The notes: generated from the letters alone by a model not told the origin. A stretch of 64,000 nucleotides of DNA from Cyclobacterium lianum (GCF_900143075.1 NZ_FRCY01000006.1:237959-301958); one strand, 5' to 3'. Positions 1 through 10,221 are shown, counted from the first letter of the stretch. Program-made: numbers and translations.

Positions 1-107
1 CTCCAAAACATGTAATCGTGGACCGCGGAACGGATGGTTCTATCCATCATCGTTTATTCGCTCCAGAGCAGGAAAGTATAGACATGATGAAGATACTGGG
101 ATATTGA
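1..107 (+). CDS. C-terminal end of an unidentified protein (partial)
   Basis: Reading the third frame from base 3 gives 34 residues followed by a TGA stop at 105-107; the gene begins before the window. The peptide starts PKHVIVDRGTDG and ends DMMKILGY. It has balanced, protein-like composition, and the two other forward frames do not give a comparable ending. I do not recognise the family from so short a tail. It runs in the same direction as the efflux operon that follows, but about 450 bases of apparently non-coding sequence separate them, so a shared transcript is not implied. Confidence 0.55.
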   Translation, partial: PKHVIVDRGTDGSIHHRLFAPEQESIDMMKILGY

Positions 108-553
108 TTGCCCTATCAACTCAGATTTCCCGGATTCGGACCGGGAAAGACAGGCCAATCTGGAAACCCATTTTTTTATGACTTTTCAAACCCGATTGCT
201 ATCCCCTGGCATTGCATACTTGGGTGGACGGTTATACTATCGCCCGCCAGAAAATTTATTTTTGACTATTTAATATTGAATCAGGAAGCACTTTTCAATT
301 TTTCGCTTCTCCCTAGAAAATGTAAAAAAATCCCAAAATACCACCAGCCATTGTTGGGTGTCGGGTATGAATGCCTGTTGGGATATTCTGATTCCTGTGG
401 TTACGCCTGATCCTTATTTACCACCCAACACGCCTATTGACCTTTAACAATTAAAATATTGGAATGCTTTTTGATAATTTGGCAAACATACCTATCGAAA
501 CAGCACATAATTATCTGTTGATGCCGGGTCGAAGAAAAAAATTGAATTTAAAA
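108..553. other. Intergenic region before the efflux operon
   Basis: About 450 bases with no convincing gene. A forward open frame from a TTG at 108 to 410 has low-complexity, proline/phenylalanine-rich translation and no recognisable domain, so I treat it as chance. The frame of the efflux adaptor is open back to an ATG at 464, but that extension is not signal-peptide-like. The promoter of the efflux operon should lie here. A TAATTTGG at about 475 resembles the -7 box TAnnTTTG, but no well-placed -33 box accompanies it. Confidence 0.4.
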
Positions 554-1699
554 ATGAGACTAAAAAATTTAAAAATTACTCATAATTTACTATTTGTGCC
601 TGCAATTGTAATAGGTTCTTTGGGAATTTATTCATGTGACAGCAAAGGGGAACAGGTAGAGGTGGAGACACTATCATTGCCGGTAACCACTGTGGAAAGA
701 GATTCTGCGGTGACCACCTTTGAATACCTGGGAGCTATCGAGGGGAAGGTAAATGTTGAGATTCGTCCCCAGGTTGAGGGATTATTGGATGAAATCCACG
801 TTGACGAGGGAGATTTTGTTGAAAAAGGGCAATTGTTATTCAGCATTAATTCTCTTCCCTATCAGGAACGCCTTAAAAATGCGCAGGCTGCGGTAGAAGT
901 GGAGAGGGCCAAACTTGAAAATGCGAGGATAGAACTAGAAAGACTCCAACCGCTGATAGACCATGAAGTGATTTCGGATGTTCAAATGAAAACAGCAGAA
1001 TCAAATTATGAGGTAGCAAAGGCTTCACTTGCTCAAGCCGAGGCATTAAAAGCGACCAGCCAGATAGATGTACAGTTTACACAGATCAGGGCTCCGGTTA
1101 GCGGATATATTGGCTTAATTCCTAAACGCGTGGGAAATTTGGTATCAAAAGGCGATGATGAGCCGGTAACCACCCTGTCAGATATCAGTGAAATATACGT
1201 GTATTTCGCTATGAGTGAGTCGAATTATTTGTTTTACAAAAAAATGCAGGAAGACTCTACTGCAAGAAGACTTAACCCCCACGTAAAGTTAATCCTGGCC
1301 GACGGTACTGTTTATTCGGAAGAAGGAGTTATCGATGCCGATGCCGGTCAAATCGACCGGACTACCGGCGCAATCACATTGAGGGCCAAGTTTGATAACC
1401 CTAACAAATTATTAAGAAGCGGAAACACCGGCAAGATTATTTTGGAACAGATTCACCCGGACGTATTGATGGTGCCTCAAAAATCCATTACCAAGGTGCA
1501 AGACAAAAACTTTGTGTTTGCCCTGAAAGCAGATAGTACTGTTGAAAGAAAAGAGGTTCATCTTGATGGTAAGGCCGGTGAGAATTTCATCTTAAAGGGC
1601 AGCAATATCTCCGAGGGGGAAACCATCATCGAATCTGGTGTGAATAAGGTTAAAGACGGAATGAAGGTAGAGGGCTACCAGCAGACTTCCCGTCCTTAG
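554..1699 (+). CDS. RND efflux periplasmic adaptor subunit (membrane fusion protein)
   Basis: This 381-residue lipoprotein belongs to the HlyD/AcrA family, which links an inner-membrane RND pump to an outer-membrane channel. From the ATG at 554 the protein opens with a basic stretch, a hydrophobic segment and a cysteine in the context IYSC, a plausible lipobox. The reading frame is open back to 464, but the extra 30 residues would bury the signal. A lipoyl/barrel-sandwich half (RPQVEGLLDEIHVDEGDFV) precedes a long alanine/glutamate-rich alpha-hairpin, then the second half (APVSGYIG) and beta-barrel and membrane-proximal domains. It is followed after 44 bases by the pump gene and then by the TolC-like gene, the normal order of a tripartite efflux operon. 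Substrate is not predictable; no regulator gene is adjacent. Confidence 0.92.
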   Translation: MRLKNLKITHNLLFVPAIVIGSLGIYSCDSKGEQVEVETLSLPVTTVERDSAVTTFEYLGAIEGKVNVEIRPQVEGLLDEIHVDEGDFVEKGQLLFSINSLPYQERLKNAQAAVEVERAKLENARIELERLQPLIDHEVISDVQMKTAESNYEVAKASLAQAEALKATSQIDVQFTQIRAPVSGYIGLIPKRVGNLVSKGDDEPVTTLSDISEIYVYFAMSESNYLFYKKMQEDSTARRLNPHVKLILADGTVYSEEGVIDADAGQIDRTTGAITLRAKFDNPNKLLRSGNTGKIILEQIHPDVLMVPQKSITKVQDKNFVFALKADSTVERKEVHLDGKAGENFILKGSNISEGETIIESGVNKVKDGMKVEGYQQTSRP

Positions 1700-1743
1700 G
1701 ATTTCCTACCTAGCGCATATTAGTCATTTAAACTTTTAAATGT

Positions 1744-4700
1744 ATGATTAAGAAAATAATCGACCGGCCGGTATTTGCCTCCGTAATATCAATCCTTATA
1801 GTTATTGCGGGGCTGATCAGCCTGCTTCAGCTTCCTGTAACCCGCTTTCCAGACATAGCGCCCCCCAGTGTCAACGTAAGGGTGAGTTATCCAGGAGGTA
1901 ATGCAGAAACGGTAGCCAAGTCAGTACTTCTTCCACTGGAAGAGGCTATAAATGGGGTGGAAAACATGACCTATATCCGTTCCAAAGCAACGAATTCGGG
2001 TAGAGGAAGCATCAATATATTTTTTGAACCGGGCACTGATCCGGATATTGCTGCGGTCAACGTTCAAAACAGCATATCAAGAGAAATTGGAGAACTTCCA
2101 CCTGAGGTGATTCAGGAGGGTATTTCCGTCGTCAAGCGGCTTAGCGGTAATATCATGACGATCAACATTATCGCCGAAAGCGAGGACTCTCCCTACGATG
2201 AAACCTTTATTCAGGCTTTTTCCAGAATTAATGTCAAGCGTGAATTGCTCCGCGTGGAAGGAGTTGCTCAGGCTTCATTTGTTGGTAGGAGGACGTATTC
2301 GATGCGGGTATGGTTAAACCCTGAGAAATTGGCACTTTATGGGCTTGTGCCGCAAGACGTAACCAATCAAATTAACGATCAGAATTTTGAAGCAGCACCG
2401 GGACGCTTTGGAGAAACCTCAGAGGAGATTTTTGAAACCATTATTAAGCACAAGGGAAGATTCAGTACTCCGGAGGAATACGAAAATATTGTCATCAAGT
2501 CGAATAAAGATGGTTCTATCCTATATCTCAGAGATATTGCGAGGGTAGAGCTAGGTGCCTCCAACATGGGTAGCGACAATACCGTCGATGGTAAAGCCGC
2601 AGCAACAATCAATATTACCCAGACCAGTGATTCCAATGCAAAGCAAATTGATGAGGATATTCGTGAGGTAATGGAGCGGATTTCCAGGAATTTTCCGGAA
2701 GGAATCACATATGACATTTCCTATTCTGTGCGAAATCAGATCGATGAATCTATTGATCAGGTAGTGCACACGATACTGGAAGCCTGTATTCTGGTTTTCA
2801 TTGTCGTTTTTATTTTTCTGCAGGACTTTAGGTCTACCATTATTCCGGCGATCGCCATACCGGTATCGTTGATAGGTACTTTTTTCTTCCTGCAATTACT
2901 GGGATTCTCAATTAATGTGCTGACCATGTTTGCTTTGGTACTGGCTATCGGGATTGTCGTTGATGATGCTATAGTCGTAGTAGAGGCGGTTCACCATAAA
3001 CTGACCCATGGCAAAATGCCGGCTAAAAAGGCTACCGAGGAGGCGATGAAAGAAATTTCCACTGCCATCATTTCCATTACCATAGTAATGGCAGCTGTTT
3101 TTGTTCCAGTGGGATTTATGGAGGGGCCTGTGGGACTTTTCTACCGACAGTTCGCATATACCTTGATTTTTGCCATTCTGATTTCTGCATTGAATGCCCT
3201 TACCCTGAGTCCGGTTTTATGCGCCTTATTGCTTAAGCCAGCGAAGCAGTTTGATGAACAATCGGCCAGTAAAATGGGGAGGCTAAAACATCGGATCTTT
3301 ACCTCCTTCGAATCGGGATTTGAAGCGTTTACCAACAAATATGTGCGCTCGGTTACTTTTCTGCTTAAAAAGAAATGGATTCCAATTGGTGCGCTCCTGG
3401 TACTACTAGCGCTAACGATTATTTTGTTTAGAAGCACGCCCGGTGCGTTTATTCCTGCTGAAGACGACAGTTTTCTAACTTATTCACTTACCATGCCACC
3501 GGGTTCCTCCTTGCACAGGACATCTGGCCCCATGAACCAAGTGGATTCAATCCTTCGGAATCATCCAGCAGTCAGAAGCGTCAATAGCATTTCGGGGTTT
3601 AATGTCATGGAAAATGCGCCGAGCCCATCTTTCGGTATGGGTTACATTAATCTCCATCCGATTGACGAGCGTGGGGAAACCCAGAATATTGATTTACTGA
3701 TATCTGAACTAATAAACGACCTATCTCATATACCTGAAGCAGAAATCAATGTTTTTGCCAGACCCACTGTTCAGGGTTTTGGAGAATTTTCCGGATTGGA
3801 AATGATCGTTCAGGACAGGGTCGGAGAAAGTTTCACCGATTTCAACAGAGTCGCCGATGAATTTATTGCCGCAGTCAAAGATCGCCCTGAAGTCGATAAT
3901 GCGTTTACCACCTTCAATGCAAATTTCCCTCAGTACCAGATGAACATTGATTATGTAAAGGCAAAAAATATGGGCGTTAGCGTTCAGGACATGATGAAAT
4001 CGATCCAGGCATATTTTGGAAGATTACAAACAGGAGATTTTAACCGGTTTGGGAGACAGTACCGAATATTTGTTCAAGCAGATATCCCCTACCGTACTGA
4101 AAAAAAATCGCTTGATGCTATTTTCGTACGAAATAATATCGGTGAGATGGTGCCGGTAAATACGATTGTATCTCTTGAAGAAGTATATGGTCCGGAAATC
4201 GTAAACCGTTACAACCTTTTTAATTCGATAACAGTCAATGCAACGCCTGCAGATGGCTACAGTACAGGTGATGCTATGAATGCTATCGAAGCCATTGCTG
4301 CTGAATTGCCCACAAATTATAGTTATGAATGGACAGGCATGAGTCTTGAGGAAAAGGAATCCGGTTTCCAAACGGCCATTATTTTCATTTTGAGTATCGT
4401 TTTTGTTTTCTTCCTCCTGGCGGCCCAATACGAAAGTTACCTGTTGCCTTTTGCAGTTTTATTATCGATACCCTGCGGGCTTCTTGGAGTTTTTGTCGCT
4501 ATAAACCTGGCCGGAATTGCCAACAATATTTATGTCCAGGTAAGCATTATCATGTTGATAGGTTTGCTGGCAAAAAACGCCATACTGATCGTTGAGTTTG
4601 CTTCACAGAAGAGAAGGCAGGGCATGAGCATTTTTAATGCAGCAGTAGAGGCTGCCCGCCTCCGTATCCGTCCCATCATCATGACCTCCTTTGCTTTCAT

Positions 4701-4899
4701 AGCCGGGTTGATTCCATTAATGCGAACTGTTGGCGCCTCCGCTCAGGGCAATAAATCAGTGAGTATCGGAGCGGCAGGAGGAATGCTATTTGGAGTGATT
4801 CTGGGAATATTTATTATTCCAACGCTTTATCTGGTTTTCCAGCATTTGCATGAAAAAACTGCCAGGAAATCACAGGTGAAGATTCCTGCCAAGGCTTAA
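1744..4899 (+). CDS. RND family efflux pump inner-membrane subunit (AcrB/HAE1 type)
   Basis: A 1051-residue proton-driven transporter, the full length expected for HAE1-type RND pumps. It starts MIKKIIDRPVFASV, typical of the family, with one N-terminal membrane helix, a first periplasmic porter loop, a block of helices from about residue 340, a second periplasmic loop, and a second helix block near the C-terminus. The proton-relay aspartates are visible in TM4 as GIVVDDAIVVVEAV, and the partner lysine in GLLAKNAILIVEFA. The preceding adaptor and the following outer-membrane factor complete the system. The family exports hydrophobic drugs, detergents, dyes or bile-salt-like compounds in Gram-negative bacteria; the actual substrate cannot be read from the sequence. 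Confidence 0.96.
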   Translation: MIKKIIDRPVFASVISILIVIAGLISLLQLPVTRFPDIAPPSVNVRVSYPGGNAETVAKSVLLPLEEAINGVENMTYIRSKATNSGRGSINIFFEPGTDPDIAAVNVQNSISREIGELPPEVIQEGISVVKRLSGNIMTINIIAESEDSPYDETFIQAFSRINVKRELLRVEGVAQASFVGRRTYSMRVWLNPEKLALYGLVPQDVTNQINDQNFEAAPGRFGETSEEIFETIIKHKGRFSTPEEYENIVIKSNKDGSILYLRDIARVELGASNMGSDNTVDGKAAATINITQTSDSNAKQIDEDIREVMERISRNFPEGITYDISYSVRNQIDESIDQVVHTILEACILVFIVVFIFLQDFRSTIIPAIAIPVSLIGTFFFLQLLGFSINVLTMFALVLAIGIVVDDAIVVVEAVHHKLTHGKMPAKKATEEAMKEISTAIISITIVMAAVFVPVGFMEGPVGLFYRQFAYTLIFAILISALNALTLSPVLCALLLKPAKQFDEQSASKMGRLKHRIFTSFESGFEAFTNKYVRSVTFLLKKKWIPIGALLVLLALTIILFRSTPGAFIPAEDDSFLTYSLTMPPGSSLHRTSGPMNQVDSILRNHPAVRSVNSISGFNVMENAPSPSFGMGYINLHPIDERGETQNIDLLISELINDLSHIPEAEINVFARPTVQGFGEFSGLEMIVQDRVGESFTDFNRVADEFIAAVKDRPEVDNAFTTFNANFPQYQMNIDYVKAKNMGVSVQDMMKSIQAYFGRLQTGDFNRFGRQYRIFVQADIPYRTEKKSLDAIFVRNNIGEMVPVNTIVSLEEVYGPEIVNRYNLFNSITVNATPADGYSTGDAMNAIEAIAAELPTNYSYEWTGMSLEEKESGFQTAIIFILSIVFVFFLLAAQYESYLLPFAVLLSIPCGLLGVFVAINLAGIANNIYVQVSIIMLIGLLAKNAILIVEFASQKRRQGMSIFNAAVEAARLRIRPIIMTSFAFIAGLIPLMRTVGASAQGNKSVSIGAAGGMLFGVILGIFIIPTLYLVFQHLHEKTARKSQVKIPAKA

Positions 4900-4911
4900 A
4901 AATTAATCAAC

Positions 4912-6390
4912 ATGTCATTAATAAAAAACATTGATAAAACAAACTGGCGCTCTATTTCAGCCGCCTTGCTTATCGTATTGGTCCTTTGGGGATGCAAATC
5001 CGGTAAAAATTACGTTCGGCCAGATCTCAAGCTTCCTGATACATTTAAAACACTGCCGTCTGACCAATCTGATAGTGCCGCACTTTCTTCTGACAATATC
5101 GGAGAGTTGCCCTGGCGAACGTTTTTCGAGGACACCACATTGCTGGCGCTCATCGACAGGGGGCTGGAAAATAACCTGTATTTGAAACAAATTAGAAAGG
5201 AAAGTGAAATTGCAAACGAATCTTTTAAGCAAACCAAAGCTAATTTTTTCCCGCAGCTCACCGCCATACTTGAAAAAAGAAATGATCGGTATTCGCAAAA
5301 TTCGTCTACAAGAGAAAGTGTAAAATACTATCAGGGGAAAGATACGCCTAATCAATGGTATGTCGCAAGAGCGAATAGTATGGCAGCGGTTCAATCAAGT
5401 TGGGAAATTGACCTTTGGGGCAAACTACGTCGACAAAAAGAAGCCAACCGGGCACAGTTTCAGCGAAGGGAGGCCATCACCAAAGCGATTGAAACCGATT
5501 TAGTGGCGGAAGTAGCAACCGCCTATTACAAACTGCTCATGCTCAAAGAACAACAGCAGGTAGCTACATATAACTTAAGGCTCAATGATTCGACATTGAG
5601 TATTGTTAACTTACAGTTTAGGGCAGGAGAAGTCTCCTCCCTTGCTATCACTCAAACAGAATCTCAAAAACTCATTTCCGCCTCGCTGGTGCCACAGATA
5701 GAAAGAGAACTTGAAATTCAAAAAAACAAATTAACTGAATTATTGGGAGATTATCCTAACGAAACGATAAATGTAAATAGAGGCCTTGGAGATACCCGGT
5801 TGTTAAGCGATATCTACGTAGGTGTGCCACTGGAATTGATTAAAAACCGGCCAGATGTTAACGCTGCTGAATTGGCTTTGGTAGAGGCAAATGCCCAGGT
5901 GGGTGTCTCTCAAGCCATGCGATACCCGGCCCTTTCATTGAGTGCTCAATTGGGCTATGATGCAATTAGCTTTTCAAATGTTCTGAATCCCGGATCATTA
6001 TTTGGCATATTTATCGGTTCATTAACTCAGCCTATTTTCCAAAACAGACGGCTGAAAACAAGGTATAGAATCTCCCTTGCGGAGCGGGATATAGCTGAAC
6101 TTGCCTTCCGGGAAAAGGTGATACAGGCAGTGACAGAGATATCCAATGGGATGGTGACCATTGAAAAATTGGAGGAAGAATATGAGTTGGCTGAACAAAG
6201 ACTGACAAATGCCAGAGAGGCTGTCAAAGAATCGTATTTACTTTTTAGTAGTGGCTACGCAACCTATCTGGAGGTGATCAATGCCCAAAGTAATGCTCTA
6301 GAAAGTGAGTTGTATATGGTAGATGTAAAAATGCAAATGCTCGTAGCCAATATTGAACTGTATCGAAATCTGGGCGGAGGCTGGAATTGA
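4912..6390 (+). CDS. RND efflux outer-membrane factor (TolC/NodT lipoprotein)
   Basis: A 492-residue outer-membrane channel protein with two tandem OEP (outer membrane efflux) repeats, the usual length for the NodT/OprM group. The N-terminus carries a hydrophobic signal ending LWGC (Cys28), so it should be lipidated. Long coiled segments such as ALIDRGLENNLYLKQI and the second repeat start RPDVNAAELALVEANAQVG are diagnostic: RPDV plus a following helix is seen in most members. It starts only 12 bases after the pump stop codon, so it is co-transcribed as the last gene of the tripartite efflux operon. Confidence 0.94.
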   Translation: MSLIKNIDKTNWRSISAALLIVLVLWGCKSGKNYVRPDLKLPDTFKTLPSDQSDSAALSSDNIGELPWRTFFEDTTLLALIDRGLENNLYLKQIRKESEIANESFKQTKANFFPQLTAILEKRNDRYSQNSSTRESVKYYQGKDTPNQWYVARANSMAAVQSSWEIDLWGKLRRQKEANRAQFQRREAITKAIETDLVAEVATAYYKLLMLKEQQQVATYNLRLNDSTLSIVNLQFRAGEVSSLAITQTESQKLISASLVPQIERELEIQKNKLTELLGDYPNETINVNRGLGDTRLLSDIYVGVPLELIKNRPDVNAAELALVEANAQVGVSQAMRYPALSLSAQLGYDAISFSNVLNPGSLFGIFIGSLTQPIFQNRRLKTRYRISLAERDIAELAFREKVIQAVTEISNGMVTIEKLEEEYELAEQRLTNAREAVKESYLLFSSGYATYLEVINAQSNALESELYMVDVKMQMLVANIELYRNLGGGWN

Positions 6391-6908
6391 TCGCCAAATG
6401 ACTCCAACTGGCGTATTGCACAAAAGTTATAGGAATTGGGAAAATATGGGTATTTTTTTCATCAAATCGATGGGGATATATGATCTATTTCCAACGATTG
6501 AATAGCAAAACCGTGATACGACCATATCATATAAAATTCTTAAGCTTTACAAAAAAATTAACTGATATTTATTTAAACACAAAGTTTACCCGAAATCTGA
6601 TCCGCAGCTACCCGGATCAATTGGGATGTCGACTTTTTAATTCGCCGCCATTGATTCGGCCCCATTAAAAAGGACAGGCCGTTGGAACAATTTAGATTAT
6701 TATTTGTTCCGATTTAAATAAGATTAGGGAAAAATCCCATTTCTGTTTAATTTCGTTCTTATATTGGTTTTCCTTTGGGATAGCTGTCGTCATTCACCCT
6801 TCGATATACACTATTTTTTCAGTCAGTTTGTAAGGAGTAATTTCACGTCTGTTTCATCTAATTGATAAATCAATAATTGCTTATGGCCGCTTTGTGATTT
6901 AAATAACT
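6391..6908. other. Intergenic region after the efflux operon
   Basis: About 520 bases without a credible gene; a 62-codon forward frame at 6480-6668 looks like chance. A 7-base inverted repeat, GGAACAA and TTGTTCC, lies at about 6684-6711 around an AT-rich loop, but no T-run follows it, so I do not call a terminator. The promoter of the three-gene operon starting at 6909 should be in the last 150 bases; I could not see a clean TAnnTTTG box. Confidence 0.35.
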
Positions 6909-8873
6909 ATGTACAAACACTTTCTTATTCTTATTTTAATTGTGTTCCAGCACTCAATAGCCTGGGGACAGTCTCAACAGGTGTATGATGGTGATTATGA
7001 ATTCAAGGGTAGGCAGGGACAGGCGACTTTTGAGTTTAGCGAGGACAACGATGGGAAGCTGATTTTAGATGGTTTTTTCCGTTTTCGTCTGACAGAAATC
7101 GATTCACTCGACCAGACATTATTGAAGAAGTTTCAGGTAAGTGGAGAATACCAGCAAAATAAGAAAGAGGGAAACTGGCGTTTTGACAGTGAAATCCATA
7201 GAATTAGTCTGGACGATGTCATCGATTTTGAAGTAATCGCCAGCCTGGAAAGTGAGGACATTGAAGTCAATGCCACTTACAGAAATGGGATCCGGGAAGG
7301 TAACTGGCGTTTCGATGAAAGAACTTTTGTACAAGGTGAGTTGGCTCCAAAGGCTACCGCAAACAGCATAAAATTCTCCGATGGCTATATAGTTGACGAT
7401 ATTTATTTCAGAAGATTTGAAGGAGATTTTACCCAGTTTATCCGGGGCGAAATTAATGACAGGGGTTTCATGGACGGGGAGTGGTCTCTGGTCTATCTCA
7501 AAGACAGCCTGCTCATCTCCGAAGTCCGGAATTACGAAAACGGGTTCCTGCTCGGATTAACCAAAAGAAACCTGAAATCCAATGAAAGAATTGAGGAGGC
7601 AATTTTTTATTCCACTATAGAAAAACTGAACCAGGCCAATGAGGGCGAAAACGAGGGATTTGAAATCGCAGAAAGAAAGTTCGGTCTGGTTTTCAATGAT
7701 GGATACCGGCCTTCTTCACCTCACTTAAAAATTCAGGTGGACGGAAATGAGTTTATTGATGAGTTCATTTCCAAATTACTCCAATTTGATGAAGCTGTGG
7801 ATGAAGATGGAAAAATCCTTACCTATCCTTTCTTTACCAAAAGGTTTGAATTTGAGTATGAAAGTGAAACAGAGGAAAGCCTCCGGGAAATCCCGAAAAT
7901 CTACAGTGAACTGGAAGAGTTGGTGACAAGGACCAGCGAAATGAATTCGCTCTCGCTCAACAAAGATAAAAGTGACTCCCTTTCTTTTGCATACCGTTAC
8001 TTCCAGGACAGGAAATTGAAAATTGAGCAGATGGCCTACTTTTTAGACCTGATCGAGTCCGGTGATATCAAATATTTTGACCTGAACAATTTTACGGGTA
8101 GAGGAATCGAATTCATGTCTCCGATAGACCTGATTACCTACGAATATCAGGGGGATACATTAAGGCGCATGATTCCCAGAGTAGTCAGCGTTGAAGGAAA
8201 TGAAGCCTTTTTTAAGAGTTTCGAAAACTACCTTAGGGAAGAGTTGTCAATCGCGTCACGACTGGGAAGCTACGTCGACGACCAACTCTACTCAATAGAA
8301 GTAGATAATACACTGATGGCTTTGGAAGCCAAAATCCTGGAAGAAAAAACCCGTGTCGATTCACTTTATCTCGGCCAGGAGACCGGTTCAGAAGAGGAAC
8401 AGGAAATGTTTGAGGCGATATTTGCCAATTTTCTAAAAGAATCGTTTGCCGATTTCAGTGAACAATATGCCGAAGCTGAGGATTTTGCAATCAAGACGGA
8501 GAAAGGTGAATTGATGTTGGATTTACTCAATGAATTGACAATCAGGTTACCTGAGCTCTCCGCCATCTATCCTGCCAATGAGGAAATTGACGAACTGTAC
8601 AAGGAGGAAACGTTTAACCCTTTTACCTATACCCGCTATGATGTGCGGGCAAAAGAGCGGCTTTATGAAAGCGGAGCGGTAAAGCTGTTTGAGCATTACC
8701 TCGAAGCGCTAAAGGATGAGTCAGATTATACCCAAATAAAAGACCATATCAGTAAAATTCAAAAACTCCAGGAAAGGATGATCCAACTAAGAGATGCCGA
8801 TACCAAAGGCTTGGAAAGACGGCTAGGCAGAAGAAGTAGTATCAACAGGATAGAGTCCGCACTTGATTTATAA
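6909..8873 (+). CDS. Secreted protein of unknown function with MORN-like repeats
   Basis: A 654-residue protein with a Sec signal peptide ending about AWGQ (residue 21). The first 220 residues contain repeated segments of the form G-x-Y-x(n)-KEGNWRFD, REGNWRFDE and DGEWSLVY, spaced like MORN or YwqK-type beta-hairpin repeats. The remainder is acidic and mostly helical, with several glutamate-rich stretches, and ends in a basic segment (RRLGRRSSINRI). No catalytic motif is visible. The next gene starts 13 bases after its stop, and a third outer-membrane gene follows, so it probably belongs to an envelope-associated operon. MORN-like assignment is by eye; function is unknown. Confidence 0.75.
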   Translation: MYKHFLILILIVFQHSIAWGQSQQVYDGDYEFKGRQGQATFEFSEDNDGKLILDGFFRFRLTEIDSLDQTLLKKFQVSGEYQQNKKEGNWRFDSEIHRISLDDVIDFEVIASLESEDIEVNATYRNGIREGNWRFDERTFVQGELAPKATANSIKFSDGYIVDDIYFRRFEGDFTQFIRGEINDRGFMDGEWSLVYLKDSLLISEVRNYENGFLLGLTKRNLKSNERIEEAIFYSTIEKLNQANEGENEGFEIAERKFGLVFNDGYRPSSPHLKIQVDGNEFIDEFISKLLQFDEAVDEDGKILTYPFFTKRFEFEYESETEESLREIPKIYSELEELVTRTSEMNSLSLNKDKSDSLSFAYRYFQDRKLKIEQMAYFLDLIESGDIKYFDLNNFTGRGIEFMSPIDLITYEYQGDTLRRMIPRVVSVEGNEAFFKSFENYLREELSIASRLGSYVDDQLYSIEVDNTLMALEAKILEEKTRVDSLYLGQETGSEEEQEMFEAIFANFLKESFADFSEQYAEAEDFAIKTEKGELMLDLLNELTIRLPELSAIYPANEEIDELYKEETFNPFTYTRYDVRAKERLYESGAVKLFEHYLEALKDESDYTQIKDHISKIQKLQERMIQLRDADTKGLERRLGRRSSINRIESALDL

Positions 8874-8886
8874 TTTAATTAAGAAG

Positions 8887-9735
8887 ATGAATTTTCTTAA
8901 AATGACTTCTTGCATGAAATTTTGGTTTTGCTTTTGGGTCTTCCTTACAGTTCTCAGTGCCAATGCCCAGGAGGGATCCGGGGAAAATGAGCCCTATATT
9001 CCCAAAAAAAGGACTAACCTAAGTCCTACGACAGAATTATGGAATGGCCTTTATATCAAGTTGCGCCTGACCGACAGGATTTTCTGGTATCAGGAAAACC
9101 ATTACAGGAGACGGTCCAGCCTGAATGACAGAACGGATTTCCTTGGCCGAATGGGCCAGATCTACAACAGGTTTGGTTTTACCTATCTTTTCAACGATCA
9201 GTTTGAAGTAACTGTTGGCCCCACCGTGGTCCTTAATTTTGCTCCGGACTCTGAAGATCCGGGATACCTGAACTATACCATCGAACCCAGGATCTGGCAC
9301 CAATGGCTGCTGACCCAGGGTGTAGGAAGTGTAAAGATCCTGCACCAATTCAGGTTTGAGCACCGTTGGAAAAGGTACAATGACATCGGGGCAGATTACA
9401 ACTATACAAACCGTTTTCGCTACAAAATCACAGCCTATGTTCCACTGAACAAGCCAAAAATGGAAAATAAAACGTTTTTCATCGCGCCTTCCAATGAGAT
9501 ATTCTTCCAAACCGGAAGCCACATAACAGATATATTGGAAGAAAACAGGCTTTATACAGCTATTGGCTACACCTATAACAACTTTATGTTCTTTGGCGGT
9601 CACATGTGGACCTACGGACCCACATCTATTCCGTCCACGTACAGCAACCGACACGTCATCAGGCTTAACATCATGTACACGCTGGATTTCAGAAATAAGA
9701 GGAGGCCCGTGGTGAGAAGTTTACCTTCATTTTAA
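8887..9735 (+). CDS. DUF2490 family outer-membrane protein
   Basis: A 282-residue predicted beta-barrel of the DUF2490 family, found mainly in Bacteroidota and of unknown role. The open frame extends to an ATG at 8863 that overlaps the upstream gene; the ATG at 8887 gives a better signal peptide (MNFLKMTSCMKFWF..., cleavage after SANAQ) and avoids the overlap. The body alternates aromatic and charged residues as in transmembrane beta-strands, with motifs typical of the family such as WLLTQGVG, HQFRFEHRW, NRFRYKI and APSNEIFFQ. It is followed after 15 bases by another small barrel gene. Confidence 0.82.
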   Translation: MNFLKMTSCMKFWFCFWVFLTVLSANAQEGSGENEPYIPKKRTNLSPTTELWNGLYIKLRLTDRIFWYQENHYRRRSSLNDRTDFLGRMGQIYNRFGFTYLFNDQFEVTVGPTVVLNFAPDSEDPGYLNYTIEPRIWHQWLLTQGVGSVKILHQFRFEHRWKRYNDIGADYNYTNRFRYKITAYVPLNKPKMENKTFFIAPSNEIFFQTGSHITDILEENRLYTAIGYTYNNFMFFGGHMWTYGPTSIPSTYSNRHVIRLNIMYTLDFRNKRRPVVRSLPSF

Positions 9736-9750
9736 TCAATACTGGTATCC

Positions 9751-10221
9751 ATGAAAAAAATTTGTTTCATTTTCCTATTCCTTTGTCTTTGGAATATTGG
9801 CCAGGCGCAAATTGAAGGCCAGTACCGCTTCCAATACGGACATGATTTTTCTACCGGCACCGATTATCTGGGCGTAAATTTCGTTGGTGAGTATTTTCCG
9901 GTAGACAATGTATCCTTTGCGCCCTCATTTTCTGTTTACCTGCCCAAAACAGGTAAAGCAAGCCAGATTGATCTGACGGGTAGGTATTATTTTACCGAAG
10001 ATGACTTGCAGGCCTACGGCTTACTCGGCTACGGTTTTTATCGGAGAAGATCAGAATTTGATAGGCAAGACCCGCTCAGAGGGGCTTCCGGTGTTCACTT
10101 TGGTGGCGGAGCCTTATACAGGTTTCTGGAAGTGCTGGGGCTAAACGGAGAGGTAAAGGTCCAACCTCAGTACGGCGGAAGATTCAACGTGAAATTGGGC
10201 GTTAGCTACTTTATCAATTGA
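9751..10221 (+). CDS. Small outer-membrane beta-barrel protein
   Basis: A 156-residue protein with a clear Sec signal (MKKICFIFLFLCLWNIGQAQ) followed by about eight alternating amphipathic strands, many starting or ending with aromatic residues, and a C-terminal strand ending VSYFIN. This is the outline of an eight-stranded OmpA/OmpW-type barrel. It lies 15 bases after the DUF2490 gene and is probably the last gene of the operon starting at 6909. A specific function cannot be given. Confidence 0.75.
   Translation: MKKICFIFLFLCLWNIGQAQIEGQYRFQYGHDFSTGTDYLGVNFVGEYFPVDNVSFAPSFSVYLPKTGKASQIDLTGRYYFTEDDLQAYGLLGYGFYRRRSEFDRQDPLRGASGVHFGGGALYRFLEVLGLNGEVKVQPQYGGRFNVKLGVSYFIN

Noticed and set aside
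108-410. 100-codon forward frame before the efflux operon
   Set aside because: Starts with TTG directly after another stop codon, has no signal, domain or coding-like composition, and ends far from the next gene.
464-553. N-terminal extension of the efflux adaptor
   Set aside because: The added 30 residues would place the lipoprotein signal internally; the ATG at 554 gives a proper signal peptide.
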